From Lachnospiraceae bacterium (GTDB lineage: Bacteria; Bacillota; Clostridia; Lachnospirales; Lachnospiraceae): a stretch of DNA of 35,660 bases. Under the pieces are notes generated by a model. The model did not search any database and was not told where the DNA came from. It was given only the letters and a program-made list of their open reading frames with translations. Within the stretch, counting starts at the first letter, position 1. Every line of letters begins with the position of its first letter. A program made the translations under genes and the position numbers. The stretch lies in contig JAFZNE010000091.1 in the NCBI GenBank assembly GCA_017553035.1, forward strand, positions 1 through 35,660, written 5' to 3'. Positions 32,655 through 35,660 of this stretch are shown piece after piece.

Positions 32655-35489
32655 ATGAATCCAGTGAACGGACACACTGTCTCTGCAAATACCAAGGTCG
32701 GTATTTTCAGCCGTCTGAGCACCAAGATCACTTATCTGATCATCGGTGCGGTAATGATCCCGCTTGCGATACTGATCATCATTTCCATCAATCAGACTAC
32801 CAAAACTATGGAAGAAACCTACAGTACCTACGCCATGAACCTGGCAGAGGAAGCTGCCGTGGGTATCGATTTCGCAACAAGTTCCAGCGAAGGAACATAC
32901 GGCAATTATGCATATAACCTGGCACAGGAAGCTGCTGTTGCGATCAATTCTCTCCAGGATTTCGGCAAAGATGTTTATCTTAACTATGCCAAGAACCTGG
33001 CTCAGGAAGCCGTAGTCGGCATCAATTCTTCGATCGAATCCAGTGAAACGGTTTATATGCATCATGCTCAGAACCTCGCAGAAGAGACCGTAATAAGTAT
33101 CGATCTGCTGAGCGATCTCGGCGGATCTCTTTCCACCGACAGGCTCGGAAGCGTTCTGAATAATGTTCACATCAAATATGTAGACGGTTCCTATGCATAC
33201 ATGGTAAGTCCTACCGGAACGATGCTGTGGCATCCCACAACAAGCAAGATCGGACAGCCCGTCGAAAATGCAGCTGTCAAGGGTATCGTAGCTGACCTTG
33301 CCGCAGGCAGGAAGGTTGAGAACGGTGCGGTTTTGTATGATTTTAACGGAGCCTACAAGCTTGCAGGTTATGCGTTTACCAAAACCGGTAACATCGTGCT
33401 TGTAACTGCGGATTATGCGAATTTCGTCAAGATCGATTATGATTCACTTATCGGAAATATTGAGATCAGCGGAGTTGAAGGATCCTATGCATATATGGTA
33501 AGCCCCGCCGGAACGATGCTGTGGCATCCCACTCCCGAGAAGATCGGACAGCCCGTCGAAAATGCAGCTGTTAAGGGTATCGTAGCTGATCTTGCGGAAG
33601 GCAAGACAGTTGAAGACGGTGCTGTTATTTACGAATATAAAGGTGCGTTGAAGATCGCCGGTTACTCATTTACTTCCGAGGGCAACATTCTTCTTGTTAC
33701 TGCCGATTACAATGCTTTCATGAAAGTAGATTATGATGAACTGCTCGGAGGCATCGAGATCAGCGGTGTTGAAGGTTCATATGCATATATGGTAAGCCCC
33801 GACGGTACAATGCTGTGGCATCCTACCGCCAGCAAGATCGGTCAGCCCGTTGAAAATGCCGCGGTTAAGGGAATCGTAGCAGATCTTGCCGCAGGCAAGA
33901 AGGTTGAGGACGGATCAGTTATTTACGAATATAAAGGAGCTCTTAAAGTAGCAGGTTATGCATTTACACAGGACGGTAATATCGTACTTGTAACAGCCGA
34001 TTATGATAAATTCGTCAAGATCGATTATGATGAACTGCTCGGAGACATCGAGATAGCAAATGTCGAGGGTTCATACGCATACATGGTTGATTCCGACGGA
34101 ACGATGCTGTGGCATCCCACTCCCGAAAAGATCGGCCAGCCTGTTGAAAATGCCGCGGTCAAAGGCATTGTCGAAAGACTTTCAAGAGGCGAAAAAGTTG
34201 AGCCGGATTCAGTTGTATATGAGTACAAGGGTGCGGATAAGCTCGCCGGTTACGCTCTGACCAAGGGCAATATCATTGCGATCGTTACCGCGGATTATGA
34301 CAAGTTCATCGCTCCGATCACCTCATTGAGGAACCGCATGATCGTGATAGGTATTCTGGCAGCCATCATCTGCAGTATCATAGGTTATGTGATCGTAACA
34401 GCGCTTATGAAGGCTCTCAGTACTCTCGTACCTGTGATCCACCGTACTGCCAATTTCGATCTGACCAAAGATAAAAATGTCGATCAGCTGGCTAAACGTA
34501 ATGACGAGATTGGTGTTATCTCCCGTGCGGTAAGCACGATGACCGATAATCTTTCCTCAATGGTCGGACGGATCGACGACGCCGGCAAGGGTGTAGATCA
34601 TAATGTAGACCAGCTTACCGGTGCCGTAACCAATATCAATAATCTGTGTACCGACAATTCCGCAATTTCCGAGGAAATGGCAGCGAATATGGAGGAAACT
34701 TCAGCATCCGTTCACTTCATCGCCTCCAACGCCGACAATATCAGGGCAGGCGCTGATTCCATCAAGGATCTTGCTACAGAAGGCAACAAGCTGTCTACAG
34801 AGATCATGTCCCGTGCAGGCGAGCTGAAGCGCACAACAGAACAGGCTTCGAACAAGACAACAGGTCTGTATGATTCGGTTAAACAGAAGTCGGAAACAGC
34901 GATCGAAGCATCCAAGGCCGTAGAGAAGATCAACGAACTGACCAAGACAATTATGTCGATTTCCTCACGTACCGGCCTTCTTGCACTCAATGCTTCAATT
35001 GAGGCCGCCCGTGCAGGCGAAGCCGGAAGAGGTTTCTCGGTTGTTGCCGGTGAGATAGGAAATCTGGCAACTCAGTCAGCTACAGCAGTCAAAGATATTT
35101 CCAATATCGTTGATGAAGTAAATGATGCTGTCAGCATGATGTCCGAATGTATCAACGAACTGATCGGTTTCCTTGAGTCCAATGTTCTCACGGATTATGC
35201 TACTTTCAGCAAGGTTAGTGATCAGTACCGCAATGATGCGTCCACGTTCAACGACAGCATGACACGTATCGATCAGAGCATTGCCGAACTTTCCGGCAAT
35301 ATCAATCAAATCGCGGATGCGATCGCCGGAATCAATACAACGATCGACGAATCGGCGAACGGTATCACCGATATCGCCCAGAAGACTACAGATATGGGCG
35401 GAGAGACCGCAGATGCCACAGCACAGGTTGCTGCATGCCGTGAACGAGTGAAAGAATTGAATGAGATCATAAGTGTTTTCAAGAGATAA
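32655..35489 (+). CDS. Methyl-accepting chemotaxis protein with quadruplicated sensor modules
   Basis: A 944-residue transmembrane chemoreceptor, longer than the usual 550-700. TM1 is at about 24-46. The outer part (about 50-560) consists of four 26-residue helical repeats with core YAxNLAxEAxVxI, then four 98-residue modules. Each module starts [17 protein letters not shown] and includes [15 protein letters not shown] and VTADY, resembling Cache/PAS-like ligand-binding folds. TM2 is at about 562-585, then HAMP. The signalling hairpin has the tip core [17 protein letters not shown] and [11 protein letters not shown]. The C-terminus lacks the NWETF-type tether. AAAGGAGAAG precedes ATG 32655. 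Ligand unknown; the WHPT...IG wording resembles Cache domains. A terminator follows, so the gene is monocistronic. Confidence 0.94.
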   Translation: MNPVNGHTVSANTKVGIFSRLSTKITYLIIGAVMIPLAILIIISINQTTKTMEETYSTYAMNLAEEAAVGIDFATSSSEGTYGNYAYNLAQEAAVAINSLQDFGKDVYLNYAKNLAQEAVVGINSSIESSETVYMHHAQNLAEETVISIDLLSDLGGSLSTDRLGSVLNNVHIKYVDGSYAYMVSPTGTMLWHPTTSKIGQPVENAAVKGIVADLAAGRKVENGAVLYDFNGAYKLAGYAFTKTGNIVLVTADYANFVKIDYDSLIGNIEISGVEGSYAYMVSPAGTMLWHPTPEKIGQPVENAAVKGIVADLAEGKTVEDGAVIYEYKGALKIAGYSFTSEGNILLVTADYNAFMKVDYDELLGGIEISGVEGSYAYMVSPDGTMLWHPTASKIGQPVENAAVKGIVADLAAGKKVEDGSVIYEYKGALKVAGYAFTQDGNIVLVTADYDKFVKIDYDELLGDIEIANVEGSYAYMVDSDGTMLWHPTPEKIGQPVENAAVKGIVERLSRGEKVEPDSVVYEYKGADKLAGYALTKGNIIAIVTADYDKFIAPITSLRNRMIVIGILAAIICSIIGYVIVTALMKALSTLVPVIHRTANFDLTKDKNVDQLAKRNDEIGVISRAVSTMTDNLSSMVGRIDDAGKGVDHNVDQLTGAVTNINNLCTDNSAISEEMAANMEETSASVHFIASNADNIRAGADSIKDLATEGNKLSTEIMSRAGELKRTTEQASNKTTGLYDSVKQKSETAIEASKAVEKINELTKTIMSISSRTGLLALNASIEAARAGEAGRGFSVVAGEIGNLATQSATAVKDISNIVDEVNDAVSMMSECINELIGFLESNVLTDYATFSKVSDQYRNDASTFNDSMTRIDQSIAELSGNINQIADAIAGINTTIDESANGITDIAQKTTDMGGETADATAQVAACRERVKELNEIISVFKR
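32817..33113 (+). repeat. Four tandem 78-bp (26-codon) in-frame repeats
   Basis: The AACCT(G/C)GC core recurs at 32838, 32916, 32994 and 33072, each exactly 78 bases apart. The encoded unit is YxxYAxNLAxEAxVxI plus a variable part, helical in character. Confidence 0.9.
33186..34320 (+). repeat. Four tandem 294-bp (98-codon) in-frame repeats
   Basis: The codons for GSYAYMV start at 33186, 33480, 33774 and 34068, exactly 294 bases apart each time. The fourth unit lacks the last part before TM2. DNA identity is high but synonymous changes are spread through the copies, so they are real and not recent collapse artefacts. Confidence 0.95.
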
Positions 35490-35506
35490 AGTCTGATACG
35501 AACAGG

Positions 35507-35535
35507 GACCGGCGCGAATGCGCCGGTCTTTTTAT
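35507..35535 (+). terminator. Terminator after the chemoreceptor gene
   Basis: GACCGGCGC (35507-35515), GAAT loop, GCGCCGGTC (35520-35528), then TTTTTATT. Confidence 0.92.
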
Positions 35536-35563
35536 TCTGCGATCTTATGAAAAAATGATTTCC

Positions 35564-35592
35564 TTGCTAACATTGCGGATTTTTGGTATATT
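35564..35592 (+). promoter_or_regulatory. Promoter of the gene beyond the right edge
   Basis: TTGCTA (35564-35569), 17 bases, TATATT (35587-35592). A leader of about 60 bases with an ATGCG/CGCAT stem possibility follows. A GGAGGG site lies at 35648-35653. The window ends in AT (35659-35660), exactly where the start codon would begin. Confidence 0.6.
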
Positions 35593-35660
35593 TTATGTGG
35601 ATGCGCATGTGCGGGAGAACGCATGCCGGTTCCGAAAAACCGATAACGGAGGGTAAAGAT

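Noticed and set aside
33186-34320. The four 294-bp repeats as an assembly artefact
   Set aside because: Copies differ by many scattered synonymous and some amino-acid changes, keep exact period, and remain in frame with intact flanking domains.

Overview
The window looks like a chromosomal segment from a Gram-positive, low-to-moderate GC Clostridia, most likely a Lachnospiraceae relative. The evidence is the rpsF-ssb-rpsR and gdpP-rplI-dnaB gene orders, a MecA adaptor, strong AGGAGG ribosome-binding sites, sigma-A promoters of the TTGNNN-17-TATAAT kind, lipoprotein-type binding proteins, and a YesM/YesN-type two-component pair. No mobile element, CRISPR array, rRNA or tRNA gene was recognised.

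Layout. (1) 1-1243: a serpin whose reading frame runs off the left edge through a lipoprotein signal peptide. (2) 1580-10194: a sensing and uptake locus. A binding-protein-like lipoprotein, a YesM-type histidine kinase and an AraC-type response regulator come first. A promoter region with two direct repeats and an SD-sequestering inverted repeat follows. Then come a second binding protein, a fused two-domain permease and an ATPase with a large extra insertion. The layout resembles HptA-HptS-HptR sensing coupled to an AfuABC/Fe3+-type transporter, so a phosphorylated sugar or similar anion is the best guess for the ligand. (3) 10409-13802: a MATE exporter, and convergent to it the pseudouridine catabolic pair psuK-psuG. 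(4) 14024-16939: a membrane Ser/Thr kinase-like protein with an outer repeat region and a DUF6273-like end. (5) 17110-22171: translation and replication housekeeping genes with the c-di-AMP phosphodiesterase gdpP. (6) 22226-23753: a ferredoxin, a DUF1858 protein and mecA. (7) 23958-25289: a kinase fused to a ParA/MinD-like domain, apparently lacking a standard start codon at its SD. (8) 25493-27547: a strong promoter, a highly structured leader and a membrane-anchored GH18 protein. (9) 27636-32438: mscS-leuS, and convergent asnS. (10) 32655-35489: a chemoreceptor built from two nested sets of four tandem repeats. The window ends at the start of a further gene.

Most worth following up: the structured leader at 25522-25756, the AUA-start kinase-ParA fusion, the 4x26 + 4x98 residue repeat architecture of the chemoreceptor, the enlarged ABC ATPase, and the regulatory region at 5161-5281. 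All function calls come from reading motifs by eye. No database search was possible.
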